DNA of 64,000 bases from Bradyrhizobium barranii subsp. barranii (lineage in GTDB: Bacteria > Pseudomonadota > Alphaproteobacteria > Rhizobiales > Xanthobacteraceae): the NCBI RefSeq assembly GCF_017565645.3, contig NZ_CP086136.1, forward strand, positions 6,431,501 to 6,495,500, in the 5' to 3' direction. This document shows positions 8,675 through 16,155 of this stretch, one piece after another (the stretch's first letter is position 1; each line of letters begins with the position of its first letter). Made by a program: the position numbers and the translations under genes. The notes below the pieces were generated by a model, which worked only from the letters and a program-made list of their open reading frames with translations, was not told the DNA's origin and did no database searches.

Positions 8675-9010
8675 ATGCCCATTCGAGTAGCCCTCATTGC
8701 CGCCGCCCTGCTCGCCGCGACTGCCTCTGCGCACGCGGCGAAGCGATTGGAAGTCGGCCAGTCTGGCGTCCTTCACACGACCGCCCTGGCCTGCCCGACG
8801 CTCGATGGCATGCGCGCCGTGTTGCAGACTGCGAAGGCTGACTTTGAAGCTGGGGTTGCGAAGGGTGCGGCCGAAGGATGCAAGTCGTTCGGCAAGGGCA
8901 CGGAGGTCTTCGTGGTCGAAGTGCCGAACGCGGTGCTTGCCTGCGTTCGGCCGAAGGGAGAGAAGTCCTGCGTGTGGACCGCGCAGGATCGCGTTCACGC
9001 GCTCGACTGA
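8675..9010 (+). CDS. Small exported hypothetical protein
   Basis: The 111-residue product begins with a signal peptide (MPIRVALIAAALLAATASAHA). The mature part of about 90 residues has four cysteines. It is preceded by TTAGGAGG seven bases before the ATG, a strong ribosome site. No family is recognised. It is convergent with the prophage's last minus-strand gene, with adjacent stop codons, so it marks the end of host-type plus-strand genes on this side. Confidence 0.65.
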   Translation: MPIRVALIAAALLAATASAHAAKRLEVGQSGVLHTTALACPTLDGMRAVLQTAKADFEAGVAKGAAEGCKSFGKGTEVFVVEVPNAVLACVRPKGEKSCVWTAQDRVHALD

Positions 9011-9208
9011 TCAGACCGGGATTTCGTCGGTGTAGCTGAACACCATACGCATCGGCTCGTCATAGGTGACGGTCCCGCCGTTGTCGTCGAAGATCACGTC
9101 GAAGCTTTCGTCCGCGTGCGTCTCGCCGATCTTGCCAGTGCGCCCGTCTTCGCGGGTCACAGCACGTCCCTCGTTCGTCGCCGTGTTCGTAATCATCGGA
9201 ATCATCAT
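9011..9208 (-). CDS. Small hypothetical phage protein
   Basis: This is a 65-residue acidic protein. The start MMIPMITNTATNE was chosen because AAGGAG lies 7 bases upstream of it; the longer frame has no such site. It contains the stretch GRTGKIGETHADESFDVIFD. No domain is recognised. It is the last gene of the late operon, 12 bases after the SGNH hydrolase gene. Confidence 0.55.
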   Translation of the reverse strand: MMIPMITNTATNEGRAVTREDGRTGKIGETHADESFDVIFDDNGGTVTYDEPMRMVFSYTDEIPV

Positions 9209-9219
9209 GGTCGTTCTCC

Positions 9220-10515
9220 TTACCGGCTGGCGATTTCCGCCCACCACTTGCGCAAAATGATCGTCGCTTGCCCGGCACCATTGAAGTTGCCGCCGAAAGC
9301 GAGGTTCGTGAACGGCGTCCCGGTGAACGCCGGAATGACCATGCCGTCCGGCTCATAGACGATGCCGGTGAAGCCCCTGCCGGGATCGTTACCCAGGTTC
9401 GAAGCAGCGAGCATGTCATAGACCGGGCCGTAGCCGCCGGTGGACGGAAACCATTCGAGATCGGCGAGCACAGACGCGAAGCCGGTTGCGCCGGGCGCAA
9501 GATCGACTTCGCCGCCACCGCGCACGACGACGCCCTGCTTGACGCCGGTGCGGTCGAGCGCGGCGTAGCAGCCGAACGCACCGGCGGCGGTAGCAGTCGC
9601 GACGATCTTGATTTCCTGACCGAAGGTGTTGCCGTTCGCGTCGGCCTGCGTCGGCTGGACCGAATACACGACGGTCACGCCGCCGGTGCATGCCTTCGTG
9701 ATGATGCCGGTCGGCACGTTGCCGCTGTTGCCGTTGCCGGTCGCAGCGACCGAGCCGGGGAAGCCAGCTTGCGAGAACATCGAGCGCGCGCCATAGCCGG
9801 ACTTTGACTGATTGACAGCGCCCAGGCGATGGCCGGGGATCGGGCGAAGATGCGGCAGGATGATCGTGCCGCAGCCGAGACCGATGATCTGGCCTGCGGC
9901 GGTGTCGTCGTGCGTGCCATCATAGGTGTTTTTGAGCGCGATGGTGCCGTTGCTCGCGGTGTTGTTCGAGAACGGCGTCTGGTCGAGCACCAAGACATCA
10001 GGCGGGCCGCGACCATCGTCGTCGCCGTACTGAATGAAATCGACCATGAGACGATTGTAGTCGTTCATGTTCGCGATGTGCGTCGAGTTGAAATTGTTCG
10101 CGCCGCGCTCCCACCAAAGCACAGCGGTCGAGCCCGCGTCGTTGACCTGCTTGATGTACTTCTTCATCAAGTCGAGGTTGCCCTGGACGACGTTACCGAC
10201 CGGGGTCTGTTGCGCGATGGCGTTGATGATGCCGGTGAAGCAGATGAAGCGCGCGCCCGAGGCAATGGCCGCATCGACCTGCGCCTGCCATTGAGACGGG
10301 AAGGTTCCCGAGACGGCGACATTGCCGAGACAGATCAGCGGACGCCCCTGCGAACGGCAGTAAGCCTCCATCCAATTCGCCCAGCCGTTCGCCGCCTTGT
10401 TGTACTTGAGCGGATCAAGATACTTCATCGCGTTGCGGCTATCGCCGACGTAGAAGATCGTGTTCAGAAAACGCTTGCGAAGGCTAAGCGCGAAAGCTGC
10501 GTTGCGGGTCTGCAT
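9220..10515 (-). CDS. SGNH/GDSL-type hydrolase, probable head-spike or tailspike enzyme
   Basis: The 431-residue protein has an SGNH-type nucleophile block YVGDSRNAM (Ser at about residue 26). A matching catalytic Asp-x-x-His occurs in YDGTHDD (D199, H202), and a beta-rich Gly-containing C-terminal half follows. SGNH hydrolases in phages usually deacetylate or de-esterify surface polysaccharide. It follows a spike-base-like protein and a 46-residue linker gene at the very end of the late operon. The order resembles the spike-base and spike-tip pair of the Rhodobacter gene transfer agent. The enzyme assignment rests on motifs, and the virion location is inferred. Confidence 0.65.
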   Translation of the reverse strand: MQTRNAAFALSLRKRFLNTIFYVGDSRNAMKYLDPLKYNKAANGWANWMEAYCRSQGRPLICLGNVAVSGTFPSQWQAQVDAAIASGARFICFTGIINAIAQQTPVGNVVQGNLDLMKKYIKQVNDAGSTAVLWWERGANNFNSTHIANMNDYNRLMVDFIQYGDDDGRGPPDVLVLDQTPFSNNTASNGTIALKNTYDGTHDDTAAGQIIGLGCGTIILPHLRPIPGHRLGAVNQSKSGYGARSMFSQAGFPGSVAATGNGNSGNVPTGIITKACTGGVTVVYSVQPTQADANGNTFGQEIKIVATATAAGAFGCYAALDRTGVKQGVVVRGGGEVDLAPGATGFASVLADLEWFPSTGGYGPVYDMLAASNLGNDPGRGFTGIVYEPDGMVIPAFTGTPFTNLAFGGNFNGAGQATIILRKWWAEIASR

Positions 10516-10530
10516 GTGCGGGCCGTTCTC

Positions 10531-10671
10531 TTAGGCTTTGTCGATCAGGAAGGCCCCGTCGCTATCGACGAGAATGAACCCGTCGCTATCGACGACGAAG
10601 ACATAGCCCGGCGGCGGCGCGAGTACCGTTCCCGTGGAGCGGACGATTCCGAGTCCGAGACCGAGACGCAT
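10531..10671 (-). CDS. 46-residue phage protein coupled to spike-base gene
   Basis: The ATG (MRLGLGLGIVRSTGTVLAPP) overlaps the TAA of the preceding gene (TAATG), which argues for a real coupled gene. The C-terminal half contains two copies of a D-S-D-G-x-x-L/I pattern (VVDSDGFILVDSDGAFLID). This is reminiscent of small repeat modules in phage fibre proteins. No function is assigned. Confidence 0.55.
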   Translation of the reverse strand: MRLGLGLGIVRSTGTVLAPPPGYVFVVDSDGFILVDSDGAFLIDKA

Positions 10672-10922
10672 TAGATCGCGCCTTCCAATCCGGTCGCGGT
10701 CGCGGCGGTGACGTGCGTCGCCCAAAGGGTCCGCGTTTCACCGGCGACGAAGTTGAGCGTCCGGCTCGCGCCGGTGCGCTTCATGGTGACGGTAACGGTG
10801 CCATCGGTGTTCGCGCGGATCGCGCGGATGGGCTGCGCCAGAGCGGTCGCGCTCGGGACAATCGGCACCCAATCGAGGGCGGGACCATCGAAGGGAACGG
10901 CGTAAGGGTTCTCGCGGGACAC
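10671..10922 (-). CDS. Spike base protein-like phage protein
   Basis: This 83-residue beta-rich protein has the layout PFDGPALDWVPIVPSA, then AIRANTDGTVTVTM, then a C-terminal ATHVTAATATGLEGAI. The order (S/P-D-x-x x-L-P, R-A-I-x-x-x-x-x-G-T-V, small-residue tail) resembles the spike base proteins of gene transfer agents and alphaproteobacterial phages (the RCAP_Rcc01079-like family). The gene sits next to an SGNH hydrolase, as would be expected for a receptor-binding spike. The family assignment is from memory of the motif order. Confidence 0.55.
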   Translation of the reverse strand: MSRENPYAVPFDGPALDWVPIVPSATALAQPIRAIRANTDGTVTVTMKRTGASRTLNFVAGETRTLWATHVTAATATGLEGAI

Positions 10923-10984
10923 GGGCTTTTCCTGTGAAAGTCAGAGACAGGAGAGCCCGCTTTGCACCGCAGCGCGAGATCGGT

Positions 10985-11203
10985 TCAGTAGCCCTTATTC
11001 CAGTCTTCGTCGGGCTCCACCGAGTCGATGAAGTGATCGTAAAGCCAGACCGGCCAAGGCACCGTCGATGCCCAGCCGCCCTTCAGGATCGACTTGCCCA
11101 GGCGGCTCGAAATCGTCTCGTCATGCCAGCCGCCGAGCAGCGCGTTGCCAAGCTGATCGATGGCGATCAGCACGTTCCAGAAGTACGCGCCGACCTGCTT
11201 CAT
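10985..11203 (-). CDS. Conserved small phage protein
   Basis: This 72-residue protein (MKQVGAYFWNVLIAIDQLGN start) has the ATG overlapping the TGA of the phosphoesterase gene (ATGA). That coupling fixes the start over the longer frame. It has a hydrophobic N-terminal third and an aromatic-rich core (GGWASTVPWPVWLYDHFIDS). Similar short proteins are common in proteobacterial phage lysis regions. The function is unknown. Confidence 0.6.
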   Translation of the reverse strand: MKQVGAYFWNVLIAIDQLGNALLGGWHDETISSRLGKSILKGGWASTVPWPVWLYDHFIDSVEPDEDWNKGY

Positions 11204-12492
11204 GCCGCCATGTCCTTCGGCATCGAGCTTGCCGGGCGCTTCGGCACGGCCGGGGTTTCGAGCTTGATCTCGCACCGCTCGCGCACGCCCCAGGTCTCAT
11301 GGATCAGGAAGAACCATTGCTGCGGCAGTTCGAGCGAGGCGCGCAGGCCGTTGCCGTACTCGCTGTAGCCGGGGAACGCGCCGTTCGAGAACACCGGGCC
11401 GGGATTGGCCGAGTGGTGATAATGGCCGTGCATGATGATGTCCGGCCGACGCTGCGCCCTGGCTTGCTGCGCCTCGACCTTCTTCGTGCCGCGCACGATG
11501 GGGAGAAGCGGACCGGCGAAGCCCTGCCCGCCGCCGGTGCCCATCTTGTCTCCGTGCGTCAGGAAGGCCGTGTAGCCCAGCACGGGGATGATGGCGTCGT
11601 TGGACACGCCGATCTGGAAAGTCACGCGAGCGTCGCCCTTAAAGGCGTCTGCGACCATGTGAGCAATGAGGGTGTCATAGCTCAGCTTCGAGTACAGCTT
11701 CGCGGTCGGCTTGAACGTGGTGCGGGCGTGGTTGCCCGGCACCGACGAAACGTGGATGCGCTTGTAGACCTTGAGCAGTAACTTGATGCCCGCGATGATC
11801 AGCGCCACCACCATGCGAACCTGCTCATGCGAGGTCAGGCCGTTGGTGATCCGCAGTTCTTCGTGGATGTCGCCCGAGATCAGGTCGCCGCCCAGGTTGA
11901 GCAGAAGGCCCTCGACCTTGCAGTCAGCCGACCAACGCGGGCCGATCTCGCACACCGCGTCGAAGAAGCGCCGGATGCGCGTCGCCGCGATCTGCGGATT
12001 GAAAGCGTTGAGCCCGAGGATTTCGTCGGGATCGACGACCTCGCCCATGTGAAGATCGGTGAAGAGCATCGAGAGGACGGCGCGGTTGCGCTTGCCCAGG
12101 CCGTGCTTCAACAGCCATTCCGGCGGCGCGACCTGAAGGTTGCGGATGCCGCCGATCTCTTCAAGCATCTGCTCGACGGCGGCCAGTTCCTTCTCGACGC
12201 CCTGCGCGCGCCGACGCCAGTACGCGCTATCGTGAAGCTCGCGCCGCGACGGCGGCTGCTTGTCTTCCGGCACCGCGTACAGCGACCAATCCGGCAGATG
12301 GTTCTTCTCGCCCCGGTTGGCGAGAGCGTCCTGCGCCCGCACCCAATCCGTCAGCGTGTTCTTGTTCAGCTTCAGGCGGCGCGTCGCTTCGAGAACGGCC
12401 GAGCCCTTGCCGCGATGCTCGGACCGATACGGCACGAACCCATCGCGCAGACAGGTCTCGATGGTTTCCTTACGCTGTTTGTCCGTGGTCAC
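11200..12492 (-). CDS. Phage calcineurin-like metallophosphoesterase
   Basis: The 430-residue protein has an N-terminal part with an HTH-like look (LKLNKNTLTDWVRAQ). A metallophosphoesterase domain follows: FTDLHMGE (D146, H148), NLGGDLISGD (about 199-208), VPGNHAR (about 251-257), LTHGD (about 311-315) and MHGHYHH (about 354-360). These five blocks supply the usual bimetal ligands. The GTG start overlaps the TGA of the gene upstream (GTGA). The role in the phage is unknown. Nucleic-acid phosphodiester cleavage is possible given the HTH-like N-terminus. Confidence 0.8.
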   Translation of the reverse strand: MTTDKQRKETIETCLRDGFVPYRSEHRGKGSAVLEATRRLKLNKNTLTDWVRAQDALANRGEKNHLPDWSLYAVPEDKQPPSRRELHDSAYWRRRAQGVEKELAAVEQMLEEIGGIRNLQVAPPEWLLKHGLGKRNRAVLSMLFTDLHMGEVVDPDEILGLNAFNPQIAATRIRRFFDAVCEIGPRWSADCKVEGLLLNLGGDLISGDIHEELRITNGLTSHEQVRMVVALIIAGIKLLLKVYKRIHVSSVPGNHARTTFKPTAKLYSKLSYDTLIAHMVADAFKGDARVTFQIGVSNDAIIPVLGYTAFLTHGDKMGTGGGQGFAGPLLPIVRGTKKVEAQQARAQRRPDIIMHGHYHHSANPGPVFSNGAFPGYSEYGNGLRASLELPQQWFFLIHETWGVRERCEIKLETPAVPKRPASSMPKDMAA

Positions 12493-12824
12493 TTTGCTTT
12501 GCCTTGGGTCGAGAGAAACTGATCGAAGCGCTCGCCGATGCGATCCAACGCGCCGACCAACCGCTCTTCGATCCGGTCGAGCAGTTGGACGGTCGCGTAC
12601 TCGGTTGCGACTTTCTCGCGGAAGTGCGCGAGGTCGCGTTCGGTCGCGGCGGCGAGCCGCCGCGCTTCGGCGGCTGCCGCCTTCGCCTCATTGGCAATGG
12701 CCTGCCCCGCCTTCGCAGACGCCTCGTTCTTCGCGTGCGCCACCGCATTGCGGATCAGCAGAGCGATGATTGCGCCGGCGCCGCTGCCGAGCAGGCCGAT
12801 GAGCCATTCAGGGATCGTGATCAT
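12489..12824 (-). CDS. Membrane-anchored coiled-coil phage protein (holin or DUF2730-like candidate)
   Basis: The 111-residue protein starts at MITIPEWLIG, whose ATG overlaps the upstream stop (ATGA). There is one transmembrane helix at about residues 7-27 (LIGLLGSGAGAIIALLIR), then a long Ala/Glu-rich coiled coil. The single-segment anchor plus coiled coil resembles DUF2730-type phage proteins. Its place in the lysis cluster makes a holin-related role possible but unproven. Confidence 0.55.
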   Translation of the reverse strand: MITIPEWLIGLLGSGAGAIIALLIRNAVAHAKNEASAKAGQAIANEAKAAAAEARRLAAATERDLAHFREKVATEYATVQLLDRIEERLVGALDRIGERFDQFLSTQGKAK

Positions 12825-13120
12825 TTGACTTGGGCCGATGCTTTGAGGCGCACGTTGCGCACGTTGGAACGAGAGATGCGGAGCCGCTTGTTCGCTTCCT
12901 TGCGCGCTGCTTCTTCGAGCTTCCATGCCACTCGCGCGTCCATGCCGGGGGCAGTCTTCGGCGCGGGCACTTCGTCGAGAACGAGCGTGGATTCGTGCGG
13001 GACGCTGAAGTCCGGCGACGGCCTAACGCTTTCGGTGGTCTTGCACGCCGTCAGCGAAATCGTCAGGAGTGAGCAGGCAAGCAGCGTTCGGGCGACCCTT
13101 GAGGCGTTTTTCATATTCAT
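12821..13120 (-). CDS. Rz1-like outer-membrane spanin lipoprotein
   Basis: The 99-residue protein starts at MNMKNASRVARTLL and has a lipoprotein signal with lipobox LTAC (Cys at about residue 26), then a Pro-containing mature domain. The first third of the gene overlaps the 3' end of the inner-membrane spanin-like gene in another frame. That nested arrangement is typical of Rz/Rz1 pairs, which fuse inner and outer membranes during lysis. The mature part is longer and less Pro-rich than lambda Rz1. Confidence 0.6.
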   Translation of the reverse strand: MNMKNASRVARTLLACSLLTISLTACKTTESVRPSPDFSVPHESTLVLDEVPAPKTAPGMDARVAWKLEEAARKEANKRLRISRSNVRNVRLKASAQVK

Positions 13121-13529
13121 CGATTTGGTCCTGAGCTTCTTGGGCGCGCTGCGCCGCTTCGTCACGTTGCTTCACTGCGGTCTCGGCGGCGTCGAAGACC
13201 ATGTCGAGGCTCTCGCGCTGCCCGGTGATCACACCGTCGCGGACCGAGATCGCCTCACGCAATACCTTGGCTTCGACTCTGCCATCCGCGAAGCGGTAGC
13301 CGACAAGGAACGCCTGCGCAGAGAGGAAGACGTAGACAAGAGCCGCCGCCACGCTCGCGTAAGGCGCAATGAAACTGAGCTTGCTGATGATCGGGAAGTG
13401 GCCGACGATCATGCAGACGAAGACGAGAGCCGCGAGCGTAATGATCACGACGTCGGAGGCGGCGATCTGCCAAAGCAGATCGCCGAGCCCGAGCTTGTCG
13501 TTCAAGCTCACAAAGAACTGCCTGATCAC
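13023..13529 (-). CDS. Inner-membrane coiled-coil protein, Rz/i-spanin-like
   Basis: The 168-residue protein has two hydrophobic segments (about residues 27-46 and 58-78), a periplasm-sized coiled coil (LDMVFDAAETAVKQRDEAAQ onward) and a basic tail. The GTG start overlaps the stop of the endolysin gene (GTGA). The Rz1-like lipoprotein gene begins inside its 3' end. Two N-terminal segments instead of one are unusual for Rz and could mean a holin-spanin type fusion, which is an inference. Confidence 0.55.
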   Translation of the reverse strand: MIRQFFVSLNDKLGLGDLLWQIAASDVVIITLAALVFVCMIVGHFPIISKLSFIAPYASVAAALVYVFLSAQAFLVGYRFADGRVEAKVLREAISVRDGVITGQRESLDMVFDAAETAVKQRDEAAQRAQEAQDQIDEYEKRLKGRPNAACLLTPDDFADGVQDHRKR

Positions 13530-14425
13530 TTCTTTTCCATCCAAATCCAGAGTGCGAGGCCGATCAGGATGAAGGTGCCCAGGGCGACGATGACCTTCCA
13601 ATCCTGAAGCACACCCAGGAAGGACGTGATGGACAGGCCGCCGAACAGGCCGGACACGGCCGTGAACTTGCTCTTGATGAACGCCTTCAGCTTGCCCGGT
13701 GCGGTCTGACTCTCGTCACGCACATCGCTCTGAGGATCTAGCGCGACGTGCTCTTCACCGGCTTCGTCGGTGTCGTGACGCTCGCCTTCCTCCGGGGTCG
13801 AGAGAAGGCCGACCGGATGGTACGGAAGCGCCGAAGTCTTCAACTGATCGAGCGGGTTCGTGTCGATCTTCCGACCGGGCGAGATCATCCAATGCGTGAT
13901 GATGTCCTCGATCTTGAAGGTCTCCGCGAGCGCGGCGCACAGATCGGTGACGGCCGCGATCTGCTCGGGGCTGTAGTGCAGCCAATAGCCCGCACCGTGC
14001 GCCGTGGTCTTCGCGTACTCGACCTTCAGCGACGGGTTCTTGTTCGTGTCGATGGTGCAGATTTCGTTCTTGTAGACGCCCTCCGACACCTTCTGAAGCT
14101 TGCCGGGGTTGTCGATCTCGATGCCGACCGCGTAGCTGTTCATGAACTTCAGCCCCTTCCATTGGGAGTGCCCGGCGTGCCACGCCACGACGTTGAACGG
14201 CACAAGCTGGGTGATCTTGCCCTGGCGGCTCACGACGACATGCGCCGAGACCTTCGCCGCCGGGTTGGTCAGCCACGAAATGTCGCCGTCGTCCTTGAGG
14301 CCCGAGGCGGTATCGTGGATCACGATGAAGCGCGGCTTCAGAGCGCCGCCGTGGTTCGGGCTCTTGACGAACGGCATCGCCGCGCCATTCCGAAAGCCCA
14401 TTCCGTTCTTGATGCTGATCGACAT
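13526..14425 (-). CDS. Endolysin: N-acetylmuramoyl-L-alanine amidase with C-terminal membrane anchor
   Basis: The 299-residue enzyme has an Amidase_2 domain. Zinc ligands are visible at H37 (VIHDTAS) and H178 (ITHWMISPGRKID), with H83 (AWHAGHS) nearby and an acidic D188. It cleaves the amide between muramic acid and the peptide stem of peptidoglycan. A single hydrophobic helix at about 276-295 (IVALGTFILIGLALWIW) ends the protein. This would tether it to the inner membrane from the C-terminal side, which is unusual for a soluble endolysin. The start MSISIKNGMG is preceded by TTGGAGAA. Confidence 0.85.
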   Translation of the reverse strand: MSISIKNGMGFRNGAAMPFVKSPNHGGALKPRFIVIHDTASGLKDDGDISWLTNPAAKVSAHVVVSRQGKITQLVPFNVVAWHAGHSQWKGLKFMNSYAVGIEIDNPGKLQKVSEGVYKNEICTIDTNKNPSLKVEYAKTTAHGAGYWLHYSPEQIAAVTDLCAALAETFKIEDIITHWMISPGRKIDTNPLDQLKTSALPYHPVGLLSTPEEGERHDTDEAGEEHVALDPQSDVRDESQTAPGKLKAFIKSKFTAVSGLFGGLSITSFLGVLQDWKVIVALGTFILIGLALWIWMEKK

Positions 14426-14493
14426 CACGTTCTCCAATTGTTGAGAACATGATTGCCGAGCGGAACGAATTGCGCAGGGCCGTTCGAGTCGCC

Positions 14494-15564
14494 CTACTCC
14501 CCGCCCCCGCCGCCCCAATAGTCGTCGCTTCCTTCGCCGGAAGTCTCGCAAGAGATGCGCGTCGAGAGCCCCTGATCGTTCAGGCGATGCGTCGCCGACT
14601 TGATCGTGTAGCTGCCGTCGCAGTCGGGATCGAAGCCGATGGCCGTGAGACCGGCACCGGCGAACATCTCAGTGCGACCGAGGAAGTTGGCGGCAAAGAC
14701 CTTCTTGCCGCGAGCGAGCGCGCCCTTCGTGGCCTTGGCCTGCGCCTCCGCTTCTTCCTTGGTCTTAAACAGCTTGCGGCTGCGGAAGACCGGCGAGCCG
14801 CCGCCCTCCTTCACCCACTCGCGCTCGCCCTTCTTGATGTTGTGCCACGCGGCCTCGACCGACTTGTAGTCGCCGCGCGTCGAGCCGGTGCAATCCCAAT
14901 CGGTGACGCCGATCTCGGTCAGCACGAAGGTAGGGGCCGCGCCGCCGCTAGGAAGGCTGCCAGAGCCCGCTTTGTTGAAGATGACCTTTTCATCGGCGAG
15001 CTTGAAATTTGCGCCCACGCGGCCCGCCAAGCGCGTCAGGAAGTTCAAATCGGACTCACTCGACTGGTCGATGTGGTCGATCTTGATCCCGCCGACCTCG
15101 CCGTTGACGATGGCCGACAGGCCGTTGCGTCCGGCGATGTACTGCACGATGTCATCGACGCTCTTCTCATGATACGAGCGCGACTTCGGCGACTTGATTT
15201 CCGTGGTCAGACCTGCGGCCTTCGCCGTCACGGTCATGATCTTGGGCCGCCCCTTCTTCGTCCATGAGTCGATGAGGAAGGTCCCCATGTAGTTGACGCC
15301 GGTCTCGACGAAGCCGAGCGAGACCTGAAGCTTCGAGCCCTTGCCCGGCGCAGGGATGTACTCACGATTGTCGATCTCAAGCTCGCAGCTATCGGACTTC
15401 TTGCCCTCATTGTCCTGAACGGTCAGCGAGAGCAGCGGGCCGCCACCCAGGACGCCGCCGGGAATGACGTGGCCGCCGCCTTCCAAGGGCAGGCCGAAGG
15501 GTGCCGGGATCAGGTTGGCCGTGATGTCCCGGCCGTCGAGCAGGATGCGGGCAGCGGGCGTCAC
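14494..15564 (-). CDS. Baseplate hub protein, P2 gpD (late control D) family
   Basis: The product of about 356 residues sits beneath the tail tube and carries the spike. It shows the late control D pattern: an N-terminal tube-like domain, YIPAPGKGSKLQVSLGF, SWTKKGRPKIMTVTAKAAGL and the LTRLAGRVGANFKLADEKVIF block. The GTG was chosen because it overlaps the TGA of the gpX gene (GTGA); a TTG six bases upstream is an alternative. The protein ends in an acidic Gly-rich tail (YWGGGGGE). Confidence 0.88.
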   Translation of the reverse strand: MTPAARILLDGRDITANLIPAPFGLPLEGGGHVIPGGVLGGGPLLSLTVQDNEGKKSDSCELEIDNREYIPAPGKGSKLQVSLGFVETGVNYMGTFLIDSWTKKGRPKIMTVTAKAAGLTTEIKSPKSRSYHEKSVDDIVQYIAGRNGLSAIVNGEVGGIKIDHIDQSSESDLNFLTRLAGRVGANFKLADEKVIFNKAGSGSLPSGGAAPTFVLTEIGVTDWDCTGSTRGDYKSVEAAWHNIKKGEREWVKEGGGSPVFRSRKLFKTKEEAEAQAKATKGALARGKKVFAANFLGRTEMFAGAGLTAIGFDPDCDGSYTIKSATHRLNDQGLSTRISCETSGEGSDDYWGGGGGE

Positions 15565-15767
15565 GACCAAATCCTCGCGGCCGTGTTCGCCTTGTTCACA
15601 GTGAAGGCCGGAATGTTGATGGACATCCCCTGGGGCAGCTTCGTCCCCGCCGCAGCGAGGCCGGGGTTGGCGCGCAGGATCGCCTCCGTCGCGCCGTGCG
15701 TGACGCCGAAGCGGTTGTAGGCGATCAGGTCAACTGTATCGCCTTCGATGGTCAAATACTGCTCCAT
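15561..15767 (-). CDS. Tail protein X (P2 gpX family)
   Basis: This 68-residue LysM-like protein reads TIEGDTVDLIAYNRFG, then EAILRANPGLAAAGTKLPQG and a hydrophobic end. It is the gpX family found at the tail tip between U and D in P2-like phages, exactly the order here. Both ends are coupled to neighbours by overlapping start and stop codons. Confidence 0.9.
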   Translation of the reverse strand: MEQYLTIEGDTVDLIAYNRFGVTHGATEAILRANPGLAAAGTKLPQGMSINIPAFTVNKANTAARIWS

Positions 15768-16153
15768 CAGACATAAGCCTTCAGATCAATCGTGAACTCG
15801 ATCTTACGGGGCGCGCCGTCAGACATCAGGGTCTCTTGCCCCTCCCTGATCTTCTCGATCACGTAGTTGCCAAGATATCGTCCGAACCCGGTAACGAGCG
15901 GGAGCGGCTGCCCGAGACCGGCCTGCGCGCGCATCTGATCGACCTGCCGCAAACCGCCGCGATAGTGCGGATAGATTACGCCATCGAGCGTGATCGTGTC
16001 TTCGCCGGGGCCGACGTACTGCGGTGCCGGGGCCATGCCGATCCGCTCCGTGGACGGCCAGCGCCAGGCGGAAGTCCGGTCGAACTTCTGATAGGCGCCG
16101 GTGTTGATCGAGAAGCGGTACGCGCCGAGCGCGAGAAGGACGGTGCTCTGCAT
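15767..16153 (-). CDS. Phage tail protein U (P2 gpU family)
   Basis: The 128-residue tail protein has the gpU pattern (LLALGAYRFSINTGAYQKF, then a W-R-W block and GPGEDTITLDGVIYPHYRGG). gpU caps or joins the tail end in P2-like phages. The ATG at MQSTVLLALG is used; a TTG six bases upstream overlaps the tape-measure stop. Confidence 0.9.
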   Translation of the reverse strand: MQSTVLLALGAYRFSINTGAYQKFDRTSAWRWPSTERIGMAPAPQYVGPGEDTITLDGVIYPHYRGGLRQVDQMRAQAGLGQPLPLVTGFGRYLGNYVIEKIREGQETLMSDGAPRKIEFTIDLKAYV

Positions 16154-16155
16154 GA

